Shown here: one piece after another, positions 44,372-54,371 of the stretch
Layout of the letters: the number at the start of each line of letters is the position of its first letter
Position numbering within the stretch: the stretch's first letter is position 1
Source of the DNA: Roseobacter sinensis
GTDB taxonomy: Bacteria; Pseudomonadota; Alphaproteobacteria; Rhodobacterales; Rhodobacteraceae
Length of the DNA: 64,000 bases
Direction: 5' to 3'
Assembly (NCBI RefSeq): GCF_025755255.1
Contig: NZ_JALIEB010000016.1
Span: 1-64,000, forward strand
Notes under the pieces: model-generated
The model's database searches: none
What the model saw: the letters and a program-made list of their open reading frames with translations, nothing else
Told to the model about the DNA's origin: nothing
Made by a program: the position numbers and the translations under genes

Positions 44372-45076
44372 CTATTCGGCCGCGTGGTGCGGTGCGGGAT
44401 TGACGGGTGTGTCCATGCGCGAAAGCATGTCACGAACTTGCGGGCACCCCGCATTCGGATCCGGGCCGAAAAGCACTTCGCTTTCTTCCCAAACCTCGTC
44501 GAGGGCCTCCAGATCGGAAGGATCGTCATCGGGCTGCGCCAGCATCTCGGCCACAGCGCCCTGGTCGGCCTTTGCGCCTGCCAGCTGCAAGAGGCTGGCA
44601 AACACAGCACCGTAGTTGCTTTCCCGCCGGCCAAGTCGTGCGTTCAACGCCTCAAAGATATGGGCTGCATCCGCGAGAATGTCCTGTGCTTCCGCGAAGG
44701 GACGCGTCGACAGGAATTCCAGCAGGACCGGCAGGTGATCAGGCAGTTCCGATGTATTCGGCTCGAAGCCGCCCGCGCGATAGGTCTCGATCAGAGACAC
44801 CATCGCCCCGCCCCGGTCCCGGCTTTCGCCGTGGACATGCTCGAAGAGGTTGAGCGACAGGGTCCGCGATCGGTCGAAGAGCAGCACGAACTGTTCTTCG
44901 AGGTCATAGATGTCGCGCCCGCCAAGCTCCTCCACCAGCGGGCGCAACGCCCGACGGGCTGCTGCTGTCAAACGCGTGTCCGAGGCCAGAACGGCGCCGA
45001 TCTCGGGCATGGCATGCTGCAGCTCGCGTGTCGGGTAGCTCAGAATGAGCGAGAGTGCTTTCAAAGTCCGGTCCAT
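44372..45076 (-). CDS. narJ: NarJ nitrate reductase assembly chaperone
   Basis: 234 residues from the ATG at 45076, which lies one base after narH; the open frame upstream runs inside narH. The NarJ/TorD helical fold is seen in LILSYPTRELQ, FEHVHGESRDRGGAM and DHLPVLLEFLS. It binds apo-NarG until the molybdenum cofactor is inserted. The C-terminal DPNAGCPQVRDMLSRM is typical. Confidence 0.94.
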   Translation of the reverse strand: MDRTLKALSLILSYPTRELQHAMPEIGAVLASDTRLTAAARRALRPLVEELGGRDIYDLEEQFVLLFDRSRTLSLNLFEHVHGESRDRGGAMVSLIETYRAGGFEPNTSELPDHLPVLLEFLSTRPFAEAQDILADAAHIFEALNARLGRRESNYGAVFASLLQLAGAKADQGAVAEMLAQPDDDPSDLEALDEVWEESEVLFGPDPNAGCPQVRDMLSRMDTPVNPAPHHAAE

Positions 45077-45077
45077 A

Positions 45078-46601
45078 TCACATCGCCTCCGTGGGCATCT
45101 TGAGGGGCCTTTTGGAACCACCGAAGAGGGAACCCTTGGTTGATCCGCCGCCGCATCCATTGGTGTCGGTAAAGCCGCAGCCGCCACGCAGGTCATAGGC
45201 TTCTTCGACCTGCTCGCGGTGCGTGGTCGGGATGACGAACCGGTCTTCGTAATCTGCAAGGGCCATGATTTTATACATGTCCTCGATTACGCGACCGCTC
45301 AGGCCGACGCGGGCCGCAATGGCCTCGTCGATCACACCCTCGATGGTCTTGGTCCGCATGTAGGACCGCATGGCCAGCATACGCTCCAGCGCGTGCACCA
45401 CCGGCTCTTCGTCTCCGGCCGTCAGCATGTTGGCGAGGTATTTCACCGGAATGCGCAGGTTCTTGACGTCGGGCATGCCACCATCGGTCCCGATCGCCCC
45501 GGCTTCCGCCGCGTTCTGGATCGGGCTGAGTGGCGGGATGTACCACACCATTGGCAGCGTCCGGTATTCGGGATGCAGCGGGAAGGCGACCTTCCACTCC
45601 ATTGCCATCTTCCAGATCGGGCTTTCCTGCGCGGCCTTGATCCAATCCTCGGGAATGCCGTCGGCACGGGCCGTCTCAATAACCACCGGGTCTCTGGGGT
45701 CGAGGAAGACACCAAGCTGCGCATCATAGAGATCCTGTTCGTTCTCCATGTTGGCCGCATCTTCGATCTTGTCGGCATCATAGAGCATGACGCCGAGGTA
45801 GCGGATGCGCCCAACGCAGGTTTCCGAGCAGACAGTCGGGTTGCCGCTTTCGATCCGCGGATAGCACAGGGTGCATTTTTCGGATTTCCCGGATTCCCAG
45901 TTGTAGTAGATCTTCTTGTAGGGACAGCCCGAGACGCACATCCGCCAGCCCCGGCACTTCTCCTGGTCAATCAGGACGATGCCGTCCTCCTCGCGCTTGT
46001 AGATCGCACCCGATGGACACGAGGACGCGCAGGCCGGGTTAAGGCAGTGTTCGCACAAGCGGGGGAGATACATCATGAAGGTGTTCTCGTATTCCCCGTA
46101 AATCTCCTTCTGGATGCCTTCGAAGTTATAGTCCTCGGACCGTTTGGAGAATTCGCCGCCCAGGATTTCTTCCCAGTTCGGACCCTTCTCAATCTTCTCG
46201 ATACGCTCGCCGGTGATCTTGGAGCGGGGACGTGCCGTCGGAAACGCCTCCATCTCGGGGGCGGATTTCAGATGATCGTAGTCGAAGTCGAACGGCTCAT
46301 AATAGTCGTCGATTTCCGGCATGGACGGGTTGGCGAAAATGTTGGACAGGATGCGCCACTTGCTGCCCTGCTTAGGCTGCAGTTTGCCTGCCTTGGTCCG
46401 TTCCCAGCCGCCTTTCCAACGCTTCTGGTTTTCCCAATCCGTCGGATAACCTGTGCCCGGTTTCGTTTCCACGTTGTTGAACCAAGCGTATTCAACGCCA
46501 TCCCGGCTCGTCCAGACGTTCTTGCAGGTGACAGAACAGGTGTGGCACCCGATACATTTGTCGAGGTTCAGCACCATGCCGATTTGTGCGCGGATTCTCA
46601 T
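45078..46601 (-). CDS. narH: NarH nitrate reductase beta subunit
   Basis: 507 residues. Four Fe-S clusters are indicated by CIGCHTCSVTCKNVW, CEHCLNPACASSCPSGAIY, CRGWRMCVSGCPYKKIYY (with the Trp of the 3Fe-4S site) and CTLCYPRIESGNPTVCSETC. It carries electrons from NarI to NarG. It overlaps narG by 4 bases. Confidence 0.97.
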   Translation of the reverse strand: MRIRAQIGMVLNLDKCIGCHTCSVTCKNVWTSRDGVEYAWFNNVETKPGTGYPTDWENQKRWKGGWERTKAGKLQPKQGSKWRILSNIFANPSMPEIDDYYEPFDFDYDHLKSAPEMEAFPTARPRSKITGERIEKIEKGPNWEEILGGEFSKRSEDYNFEGIQKEIYGEYENTFMMYLPRLCEHCLNPACASSCPSGAIYKREEDGIVLIDQEKCRGWRMCVSGCPYKKIYYNWESGKSEKCTLCYPRIESGNPTVCSETCVGRIRYLGVMLYDADKIEDAANMENEQDLYDAQLGVFLDPRDPVVIETARADGIPEDWIKAAQESPIWKMAMEWKVAFPLHPEYRTLPMVWYIPPLSPIQNAAEAGAIGTDGGMPDVKNLRIPVKYLANMLTAGDEEPVVHALERMLAMRSYMRTKTIEGVIDEAIAARVGLSGRVIEDMYKIMALADYEDRFVIPTTHREQVEEAYDLRGGCGFTDTNGCGGGSTKGSLFGGSKRPLKMPTEAM

Positions 46602-49600
46602 GTCGTGGCCTCCTGTGCAGGCGCTTTCCAGCTCTCTTCGCGGTCGAGCCAGTCAACTTTCTTCATTTTGCGGATGACCACGAGCTCGTCCCGGTTCGCG
46701 CCCACGGTGCCGTAATAGTTGAAGCCGTAGGATTGCTGGGCGTAGCCGCCGATCATATGGGTGGGTTTCAGGACCGTTCGGGTGACCGAATTGTGGATCC
46801 CTCCCCGGTGTCCGGTCTTCTCGGACCCCGGTGTGTTCACGATCTTTTCTTGAGCGTGATACATGAAGGTCGTGCCTTCCTTGATCCGTTGGGACACAAC
46901 CGCTCGAGCGGTCAACGCGCCGTTGGTGTTGTAGACCTCGATCCAGTCGTTATCGACAATACCGGCGGATTTGGCGTCCACTTCGGAGATCCAGACCACC
47001 GGGCCGCCCCTGTTCAGCGTCAGCATCAACAGATTGTCGGTGTAGGTGGAGTGGATGCCCCATTTCTGGTGCGGTGTGATGAAGTTCAGCACAAGGGTGT
47101 CACCTTCGTCCTGCACCTCCTTGGTGATCGTCTTGAGGTCGATCGGAGGTCGATAGGACATGAGCCCTTCGCCGAAGGCCAACATCCACAGGTGGTCCTG
47201 ATAGAGCTGTTGCCGCCCGGTCAGTGTCCGCCAGGGAATCAGTTCATGAACGTTGGTATAGCCTGCGTTGTAGCTGACCTTCTCGCTCTCGATCCCTGAC
47301 CATGTCGGGCTCGAGATGATCTTGCGCGGCTGTGCGGCAATGTCGTGAAAGCGGATCTTCTGGTGATGCTCACCTTCGGCCAGATGCGCGTGTTCGCGCC
47401 CTGTCGCCTTGCCTAGCGCTTCCCAGGCTTTCACGGCCACGTTGCCATTGGTTTCTGGGGCCAGCATCAGGATGACTTCGCAGGCGTCGATCGCACTGTC
47501 GATCTTCGGCCGTCCGGCCGCGGAGCCGTCCAACTGCACGCCGTTCAATGCCGCCAGGTTGTCGATTTCCTCCTGCGTGTTCCAGATGATCCCCTTGCCG
47601 CCGTTCCCCAGCTTGTCGAGCGCCGGTCCAAGCGCCGTAAACCGGTCGTAGATCGCGGCGTAGTCCCGCTCGACTGCCACGTAAGCCGGCGCCGTCTTGC
47701 CGGGGATCAGGTCACATTCGCCTTTCTTCCAGTCCTTCACCTGATCCTGCGCAATCTCGGCAGGGGTGTCATGCAGGATCGGGAGAGCGACGATGTCGGT
47801 CTCCTTGCCCAGATAGCCCGGCACGATCTCCTGGAACTTCTTGGCGATGGCCTTGAAGATCTCCCAGTCGGATTTGCTTTCATAGGCTGGGTCCACGGCC
47901 GCCTGCAGCGGGTGGATGAAGGGGTGCATGTCCGACGTGTTCATGTCGTCCTTTTCATACCAACTGGCCGTCGGCAGAACGATGTCGGAGTAGACCGCCG
48001 TGGTGCTCATCCGGAAGTCGATGGTCACCAGCAGGTCCAGCTTGCCGCGCGGCGCGTCTTCATGCCACTTGGCTTCTTTGGGCAATTGGCGACCGTCCTC
48101 GCCCAGGTCCTTGCCCATGACGCCGTGGTCGGTGCCGAGCAGGTGCTTGAGGAAGTACTCGTGGCCCTTGCCCGAGGAGCCGAGCAGGTTGGACCGCCAG
48201 ACAAACAGGTTGCGTGGCCAGTTGGCGGGGTTGTCCGGGTCCTCGCAGGACATTTCCAGATCGCCCGACTTGAGGTTCTCGGCCACATAAGCCGGGATTT
48301 CCTTGCCCGCTTCCTTCGCGGCCTTTGCGACCTCCAGCGGGTTTGTCTTGAGCTGTGGTGCCGAGGGCAACCAGCCCATGCGTTCCGCACGGATGTTGTA
48401 ATCGATCAGGCTGATGTTCCAATCCCCCTCGGGGGCGGTCGGTGACAATATCTCCGAGGCCTCAAGCGTCTCGTAGCGCCACTGGTCGGTATGGGCATAC
48501 CATGCGCTGGTCGAGTTCATGTGCCGCGGCGGGCGGTTCCAGTCGAGCGCGAAGGCCAGAGGCTGCCAGCCGGTCTGCGGGCGCAGTTTCTCCTGACCCA
48601 CGTAATGCGCCCAACCGCCGCCGGACTGGCCGACGCAGCCGCACATCACCAGCATGTTGATGACACCCCGGTAGTTCATGTCCATGTGGAACCAGTGGTT
48701 CATCGCGGCCCCGATGATGATCATCGACTTGCCTTGGGTCTTCTCGGCATTGTCCGCGAATTCCCGGGCGACATGGATGATCTTGTCGGCCGGAACCCCG
48801 GTGATCTTTTCCGCCCAGGCAGGGGTGCCGGGCATGTCATCGGCATAGTCCGAAGTGACCCAGTCCCCGCCCAGTCCACGATCCAGACCGTAGTTGGCGC
48901 AGAACAGATCGAAAACTGTGGCCACGGAAATCTCACCATCCGCCGTCTTGATCTTCTTGACGGGGATGTTGCGGGTCAGCACGTTGGGGTGATCGGCGTC
49001 GGTCGCAAACTGACCGTACGCCTCCCCGCCAAAGTAGGGGAAATCGACGCCGACCACATCGTCATGGTCTTCGTCCAGAACGAAGGACATCTTCAGGCTG
49101 GTGTCCGCCTCGTGTGCCTTTTCTTCGAGGTTCCACTCCCCGTCTTCGCCCCAGCGATAGCCGACCGACCCATTGGGGGCGACAAGCCCTTTGGATTGCT
49201 CGTCATAGGCGACGGTCTTCCATTCGGGGTTGTTCTCTTCTTCGAGCTTGCCGTCCAGATCGTCGGCCCGCAGGAAGCGGCCCGGGACGAGCTTCCCGTC
49301 ACGTTCGTCCAGTTTCACCAGCATCGGGAAGTCGGAGTACTTGCGGGTATAGTCCTCGAAATACGCGGCTTGGCGGTCGAGGTGGAACTCGCGCAGGATT
49401 ACATGCCCAAAGGCCATGGCCAAGGCTGCATCGGTGCCCTGCTTGGCATTCAGCCAGACATCGCCGAACTTGGCGGCCTCGGAATAGTCGGGGCAGATGA
49501 CGGCGGATTTGGTGCCCTTGTAGCGCGCCTCGGTGTAGAAATGCGCGTCCGGCGTCCGCGTCTGCGGCACGTTCGAGCCCCAGAGCAGCAGATAGCCCGC

Positions 49601-50338
49601 ATTGTACCAGTCGGCACTTTCAGGCACGTCCGTCTGCTCGCCCCATGTCATCGGAGAGGCCGGCGGCAGGTCGCAATACCAATCGTAGAAGGACATGCAG
49701 ACGCCCCCCATCAGCGAGAGGTAACGCGACCCTGCGGCGTAGGAGACCATCGACATCGCGGGGATCGGCGAGAAACCGAACACGCGGTCGGGCCCGTAGG
49801 TCTTGGCGGTGTAGGCATTGGCCGCCGCTGTGATCTCGGTCGCTTCGTCCCATGTGGCGCGCACGAACCCGCCCTTGCCGCGGGTCTCCACGTAGGAGGC
49901 CCGCAGGATCGGATCGGCCTGCAGCTTGGTCCAGGCCTCGATCGGGCTCATGGTTTCGCGCATCTTGCGCCAGACCTTCATCAGCCGTCCGCGGACCAGC
50001 GGGTTCTTCACGCGGTTGGCGCTGTAGAGATACCAGCTGTAGCTTGCGCCGCGGGCACAGCCGCGCGGTTCATGGTTCGGGAGGTCGGCCCGCGTGCGCG
50101 GATAATCGGTCTGTTGCGTCTCCCAGGTGACGATCCCGGACTTCACGTAGATCTTCCAGCTGCACGACCCGGTGCAGTTTACCCCATGTGTGGAGCGCAC
50201 GACCTTATCGTGACGCCAGCGGTTGCGGTATGTGTCTTCCCAGTCGCGGTTCTCGCGGGTGACTTTGCCAAAGCCATCGGAAAACTGTTCAAGGTCCCTG
50301 GACTGGAGGAAGTTCAATCTGTCGAGCAGGTGGCTCAT
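46598..50338 (-). CDS. narG: NarG nitrate reductase alpha subunit
   Basis: 1246 residues from the ATG at 50338, preceded by AAAGGA. The N-terminal cluster H51-x3-C55-x3-C59 (HGVNCTGSCSW) is standard, and Mo-bisMGD binding segments follow (GSRYLSLMGG, YNAGYLLLWGSNVPQTRTPD, YRGVINMLVMCGCVGQSGGGW). It reduces nitrate to nitrite in the cytoplasm at the inner membrane. Full length and intact. Confidence 0.97.
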   Translation of the reverse strand: MSHLLDRLNFLQSRDLEQFSDGFGKVTRENRDWEDTYRNRWRHDKVVRSTHGVNCTGSCSWKIYVKSGIVTWETQQTDYPRTRADLPNHEPRGCARGASYSWYLYSANRVKNPLVRGRLMKVWRKMRETMSPIEAWTKLQADPILRASYVETRGKGGFVRATWDEATEITAAANAYTAKTYGPDRVFGFSPIPAMSMVSYAAGSRYLSLMGGVCMSFYDWYCDLPPASPMTWGEQTDVPESADWYNAGYLLLWGSNVPQTRTPDAHFYTEARYKGTKSAVICPDYSEAAKFGDVWLNAKQGTDAALAMAFGHVILREFHLDRQAAYFEDYTRKYSDFPMLVKLDERDGKLVPGRFLRADDLDGKLEEENNPEWKTVAYDEQSKGLVAPNGSVGYRWGEDGEWNLEEKAHEADTSLKMSFVLDEDHDDVVGVDFPYFGGEAYGQFATDADHPNVLTRNIPVKKIKTADGEISVATVFDLFCANYGLDRGLGGDWVTSDYADDMPGTPAWAEKITGVPADKIIHVAREFADNAEKTQGKSMIIIGAAMNHWFHMDMNYRGVINMLVMCGCVGQSGGGWAHYVGQEKLRPQTGWQPLAFALDWNRPPRHMNSTSAWYAHTDQWRYETLEASEILSPTAPEGDWNISLIDYNIRAERMGWLPSAPQLKTNPLEVAKAAKEAGKEIPAYVAENLKSGDLEMSCEDPDNPANWPRNLFVWRSNLLGSSGKGHEYFLKHLLGTDHGVMGKDLGEDGRQLPKEAKWHEDAPRGKLDLLVTIDFRMSTTAVYSDIVLPTASWYEKDDMNTSDMHPFIHPLQAAVDPAYESKSDWEIFKAIAKKFQEIVPGYLGKETDIVALPILHDTPAEIAQDQVKDWKKGECDLIPGKTAPAYVAVERDYAAIYDRFTALGPALDKLGNGGKGIIWNTQEEIDNLAALNGVQLDGSAAGRPKIDSAIDACEVILMLAPETNGNVAVKAWEALGKATGREHAHLAEGEHHQKIRFHDIAAQPRKIISSPTWSGIESEKVSYNAGYTNVHELIPWRTLTGRQQLYQDHLWMLAFGEGLMSYRPPIDLKTITKEVQDEGDTLVLNFITPHQKWGIHSTYTDNLLMLTLNRGGPVVWISEVDAKSAGIVDNDWIEVYNTNGALTARAVVSQRIKEGTTFMYHAQEKIVNTPGSEKTGHRGGIHNSVTRTVLKPTHMIGGYAQQSYGFNYYGTVGANRDELVVIRKMKKVDWLDREESWKAPAQEATT

Positions 50339-50351
50339 CTGGCGTCCTTTC

Positions 50352-53084
50352 TTATTCAGCAGGTTGCGCAGCGGCATCTGTGCCGCGACCGCGTTCAATG
50401 TCATAGAGAAGCCCGCCGGGCCGGGTGTAGTAGACCCAGGTCACGACCAGGCAGATCACGTAGAAGCCGAGGAAGGCCCAGAGCGCGCCATTCGGGGCTC
50501 CGGTCATGGCAATCGACGTGCCGTAGAGTTTGGGGATGAAGAAGGCCCCGTAAGCCGCAATCGCCGAGGTGAAGGCGATGATGGCAGCGCTTTCGCGTTC
50601 GGCCTGCCTGCGGCTTGCCACCGCGTCGAGTTCCGGCATCAGGCGCGGGATCTCACGTCCCATGATCGCGGGTATCATCTGGAAGGTGGAGGCGTTCCCC
50701 ACGCCGGTCAGGAAGAACAGAGCCATGAAGCAGGCAAAGAAGCCCATGAAGCTGCCCCCCTGCCCGTCCGACGGCAGGAAGGAGATCACCCCGAAGACCG
50801 CGACGATCATGCCGGCGAAGGTCCAGAAGGTGACCCGCCCGCCGCCGAAACGGTCGCTGATCCAGCCCGTGCCCGCGCGGCTCAGCGCTCCAACGAGGGG
50901 TCCAAGGAACACGTACTGCAATGCATTCACTTCCGGGAACATCAACCGTGTCAGCAGCGGGAACCCGGCCGAGTAGCCGATGAAGCTGCCGAAGGTGCCG
51001 GTGTAGAGCACACACATCACCCAGTTGTGGAAGCGGCTGAAGATGATCGCCTGATCGCGGAAGCTGGCCTTGGCGTCGGCAATGTCGTTCATGCCAAGCC
51101 AGGCTGCCGCCGTGGCGACGAGGATGAAGGGCACCCAGACAAAGCCTGCGTTCTGCATCCAGAGCTGGCTGCCGTCATCCAGAGTGACGGGCGATCCGCC
51201 CATGGCACCGAATACACCGGCGGTGATCACGATCGGCACAAGGAATTGCATGACCGAGACACCGAGGTTGCCGAGACCCGCATTCAGTGCCAGCGCATTC
51301 CCCTTCTCTGCTTTCGGGAAGAAATAGGCGATGTTGGCCATGGAGGAGGCGAAGTTGCCGCCACCGAGGCCACACAGAAGCGCGAGCGCGAGGAAGATCA
51401 GATAGGGCGTTTCGGGGTTCTGAACGGCATAGCCGATCCCGATGGCCGGTAGCAGCAGCGATGCCGTTGACAGAGTTGTCCAAAGCCTGCCGCCGAAGAT
51501 CGGCACCATGAAACTGTAGAAGATGCGCAAAGTCGCGCCCGACAGACCCGGCAGGGCAGCCAGCCAGAACAGCTGGGACGAGGTAAAGTCGAACCCGATG
51601 GCGGGCAAGCGGGCCACAACCATCGACCAGACCATCCAGACCGAGAAGGCCAGGAGCAGTGCCGGGATCGAGATCCACAGATTGCGGCGGGCGACGGCGC
51701 GCCCTTTCTGCTGCCAGAAGTCAGCGTTCTCGGGCTGCCACTCGGTCAGCGTCCGGGGCATGGCCGTTTTCTCGGGTGAGTGGATCTCCTGCATCTCGGG
51801 CAGCTCGGGGAGCGCATCGAGTGCGGGACCATGCGCCGCCCGCTCCATCGCGCGCACCGACAGGTGCATCCAGCCGAGTGCAATCGCGACCAGCGCAAAC
51901 AGAAGCGCGAAACAGCTTGTGTAGATCCCCGTCAATTCAAGCAGGGCACCAAAGCCGATCGGCAGGACAAATCCCCCGAGGCCGCCGATCATGCCCACAA
52001 GTCCGCCGACCGCGCCGACATGGTGCGGATAATACACGGGGATGTGCTTGAACACGGCTGCCTTGCCGAGGCTCATGAAGAAGCCGAGGACAAAGAGCGT
52101 GATGACAAATGGCCAAAGCGCCATTTCGGTGGAGAAAGTGATGGGTCCGTTCTTGCCCTGGATGACATAGTCCGTCGGCGGGTACGACAGCATGAAGAGC
52201 AGCACCAGGCTGAACCCGAAGGTCCAGTACATGACCGCGCGTGCGCCGAACTTGTCGGAGAGATGTCCGCCATAGGCGCGGAAGAGCGAGGCCGAGAGGG
52301 AGAAAGCCGCAGCCGCCATACCGGCCGCCCGGACATCAAGCCCGTAGACATCGATCAGGTAGTGCGGCATCCAGAGCGCCAGCGCCACGAAGGCACCGAA
52401 GACGAAGAAATAATAGAGCGAAAAGCGCCAGACCTGGAGATTCCGAAGCGGTGCGAACTGCTGCATGAGGCTCGGCGCTTTGACTCCGGATTGACGCCGC
52501 GCCACCAACTCCGGATCGTCTTTGGCGAACAGGAAGAAGATGACGGCCATGATCGCCAGCCCGACCGCCCATACATGCGCGACGCCCTGCCAGCCGTAAG
52601 CCACCATGACAAAGGGAGCGACGAACTTGGTGACTGCGGCCCCCACGTTGCCCGCCCCGAAAATTCCGAGTGCCGTTCCCTGATGGCCCGCATCATAGAA
52701 ACGCGACACATAGGCCACGCCGATGATGAAGGAACCGCCAGCCAAACCGATGCCGAGCGCCGCGACCAGATACATGATGTAGGTTGACGCGAATGTCAGC
52801 GCCCATGTGGCCAGCGCCGTCAGCAGCATCTGTGCGGTGAATACCATACGTCCACCGTATTTCTCGGTCCAGACCCCCAGGAACAGTCGCGAGATCGAGC
52901 CAGTCAGGATCGGTGTTGCCACCAACAGGCCGAACTGAGCCTCGTTGAGACCGAGCTCGGCCTTGATGCCGACCCCGATGATCGAAAAAATGGTCCAAAC
53001 GGCAAAACAGGCTGTGAAGGCGATCGTGCTGAGCGCGAGGGCTCTGTTCTGGTCTGATCTTGGGACGGTTCCGGCACTGTCCAT
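50352..53084 (-). CDS. narK: NarK1-NarK2 fused nitrate/nitrite transporter
   Basis: 910 residues from the ATG at 53084, preceded by AGGAGG. Two 12-helix MFS halves join near residue 420-450. The first has TPILTGSISRLFLGVWTEKYGG and resembles the proton-nitrate symporter NarK1; the second has LPGLSGATLRIFYSFMVPIFGGR, like the nitrate/nitrite antiporter NarK2. The linker has PELPEMQEIHSPEKTAMP. This fusion is known in Paracoccus. It is the first gene of the nar operon, with an FNR box 84 bases upstream of the start. Confidence 0.95.
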   Translation of the reverse strand: MDSAGTVPRSDQNRALALSTIAFTACFAVWTIFSIIGVGIKAELGLNEAQFGLLVATPILTGSISRLFLGVWTEKYGGRMVFTAQMLLTALATWALTFASTYIMYLVAALGIGLAGGSFIIGVAYVSRFYDAGHQGTALGIFGAGNVGAAVTKFVAPFVMVAYGWQGVAHVWAVGLAIMAVIFFLFAKDDPELVARRQSGVKAPSLMQQFAPLRNLQVWRFSLYYFFVFGAFVALALWMPHYLIDVYGLDVRAAGMAAAAFSLSASLFRAYGGHLSDKFGARAVMYWTFGFSLVLLFMLSYPPTDYVIQGKNGPITFSTEMALWPFVITLFVLGFFMSLGKAAVFKHIPVYYPHHVGAVGGLVGMIGGLGGFVLPIGFGALLELTGIYTSCFALLFALVAIALGWMHLSVRAMERAAHGPALDALPELPEMQEIHSPEKTAMPRTLTEWQPENADFWQQKGRAVARRNLWISIPALLLAFSVWMVWSMVVARLPAIGFDFTSSQLFWLAALPGLSGATLRIFYSFMVPIFGGRLWTTLSTASLLLPAIGIGYAVQNPETPYLIFLALALLCGLGGGNFASSMANIAYFFPKAEKGNALALNAGLGNLGVSVMQFLVPIVITAGVFGAMGGSPVTLDDGSQLWMQNAGFVWVPFILVATAAAWLGMNDIADAKASFRDQAIIFSRFHNWVMCVLYTGTFGSFIGYSAGFPLLTRLMFPEVNALQYVFLGPLVGALSRAGTGWISDRFGGGRVTFWTFAGMIVAVFGVISFLPSDGQGGSFMGFFACFMALFFLTGVGNASTFQMIPAIMGREIPRLMPELDAVASRRQAERESAAIIAFTSAIAAYGAFFIPKLYGTSIAMTGAPNGALWAFLGFYVICLVVTWVYYTRPGGLLYDIERGRGTDAAAQPAE

Positions 53085-53167
53085 GGCATGTCCTCCTGGC
53101 ATCTGTACGGCAAGAATGCCCTTTGCGGGCTTGCGGACAGGTGTGGCGGAGGTCGCGTGAACGGTGC

Positions 53168-53181
53168 TTGATCTGGATCAA
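53168..53181. promoter_or_regulatory. Perfect FNR box upstream of narK (TTGATCTGGATCAA)
   Basis: An exact TTGAT N4 ATCAA palindrome lies 84 bases upstream of the narK ATG in the narK-narR divergent spacer. It is the likely anaerobic activation site of the narKGHJI operon. Confidence 0.85.
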
Positions 53182-53280
53182 GAAAACAGAATAATACAGC
53201 AAAATAAATATGTTATGCAGATTTATCAAGTCGGTGCACGCGGCGATCAAGTTCGGGTCCGGCAAAGGTCATACTGTTGA

Positions 53281-53294
53281 TTGACATTTATCAA
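53281..53294. promoter_or_regulatory. FNR/NarR-type box upstream of narR (TTGACATTTATCAA)
   Basis: TTGAC N4 ATCAA lies 51 bases upstream of the narR ATG. It differs by one base from the perfect FNR palindrome, so narR may be controlled by Fnr or by itself. Confidence 0.65.
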
Positions 53295-53344
53295 TTATTG
53301 AAGAAACATATGTCAAAAAGGGATCGGGAGCCGCGAAGTCTGCA

Positions 53345-54040
53345 ATGCCTGAGTCGTATGAAGAAGACATTCGCGCGCTCGAGCTGTTCGCGGAGATGGA
53401 AGAGGCAAATTTTGATGCCCTGATGCGGGGCGCCTATGTGCAGAATTTCCCGCCACGCATCGATCTGATCCATGAAGAAGACCGGCCTGATTTCCTACAT
53501 GTCGTTCTGACCGGATCCGTCGATCTTTATTCGTCCTGGAATGGCCGCGAGAGTTCGATGGCCACGGTGCGGCCGATCTCGACCTTCATCCTTGCGGCAA
53601 CCATCAACGACCTTCCCTATCTGATGTCCGCCCGCACATTGGAAAGAAGCCGTATCGTGTTAGTTCCTTCCACGGACGTGCGGCAAATCTTTTCCAAGGA
53701 CCCCGCCTTCGCACGGGCGATCGTGACTGAATTGGCGCAGTGCTATCGGTCGGTCGTCAAGAACACCAAGGATCTGAAACTGCGCACGTCGCTGGAGCGG
53801 CTGGCCAACTACATCCTGCGTCAGCAAACGCTTTCCGGGTCGACCGAGTTCGACCTGACAATGGAGAAAAGGCGTCTGGCTTCCTTTCTCGGCATGACCC
53901 CGGAAAACCTGAGCCGCGCCTTCAAAGGCCTTGAGCCCTATGGCGTAAAGGTCTCCTCGAACCATATCTCAATCGTCGATCCCGATGAACTTGCCCGGTT
54001 CGCAAAGCCCAATCCCCTGATCGATGATCATACAACGTGA
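53345..54040 (+). CDS. narR: NarR-type Crp/Fnr regulator
   Basis: 231 residues with an N-terminal cyclic-nucleotide-binding-like barrel (HVVLTGSVDLYSSWNGRESS) and a C-terminal Crp winged helix (LASFLGMTPENLSRAFKGL). It lacks the N-terminal cysteine cluster of Fnr, having only one Cys overall. That fits NarR of Paracoccus, which activates nar genes in response to nitrate or nitrite and lies divergent to narK, as here. The name rests on context plus missing cysteines. Confidence 0.82.
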   Translation: MPESYEEDIRALELFAEMEEANFDALMRGAYVQNFPPRIDLIHEEDRPDFLHVVLTGSVDLYSSWNGRESSMATVRPISTFILAATINDLPYLMSARTLERSRIVLVPSTDVRQIFSKDPAFARAIVTELAQCYRSVVKNTKDLKLRTSLERLANYILRQQTLSGSTEFDLTMEKRRLASFLGMTPENLSRAFKGLEPYGVKVSSNHISIVDPDELARFAKPNPLIDDHTT

Positions 54041-54050
54041 GGAGCGTCCA

Positions 54051-54365
54051 ATGACAAAATCCATGCCTGGCGCGGCCGGTGACCTTGCAGAGCAGCACCC
54101 CGAAATCTGGAGCGCCTATTCCAGCCTCGGCGCAGCCTGCGCAGAGGCGGGTCCGTTGACCGATCGCGAGAAACGGTTGGTGAAACTGGCGCTTGCGATC
54201 GGGGCGGCCTCCGAAGGGGCCGTCCACTCGCACAGCCGCCGGGCGAAGACCGAGGGCGTCGAGAATGCGGCGCTGACGCAAGTGGCGCTACTGGCGATCG
54301 GCACGCTGGGCCTGCCGCGGGCCGTGGCGGCCAAAACCTGGATCGAGGACGTTCTCGGCGCGTAA
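54051..54365 (+). CDS. Carboxymuconolactone decarboxylase (AhpD-like) protein
   Basis: 104 residues from the ATG at 54051, with GAGGAG upstream and ten bases after narR. The fold is seen in LTDREKRLVKLALAIGA and SEGAVHSHSRRAKTEG, but the CxxC of AhpD is replaced (SEGAVHSH). Without the redox cysteines it is unlikely to be a peroxidase partner. Co-transcription with narR suggests a link to anaerobic control; function unknown. Confidence 0.78.
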   Translation: MTKSMPGAAGDLAEQHPEIWSAYSSLGAACAEAGPLTDREKRLVKLALAIGAASEGAVHSHSRRAKTEGVENAALTQVALLAIGTLGLPRAVAAKTWIEDVLGA

Positions 54366-54371
54366 AGTGAC

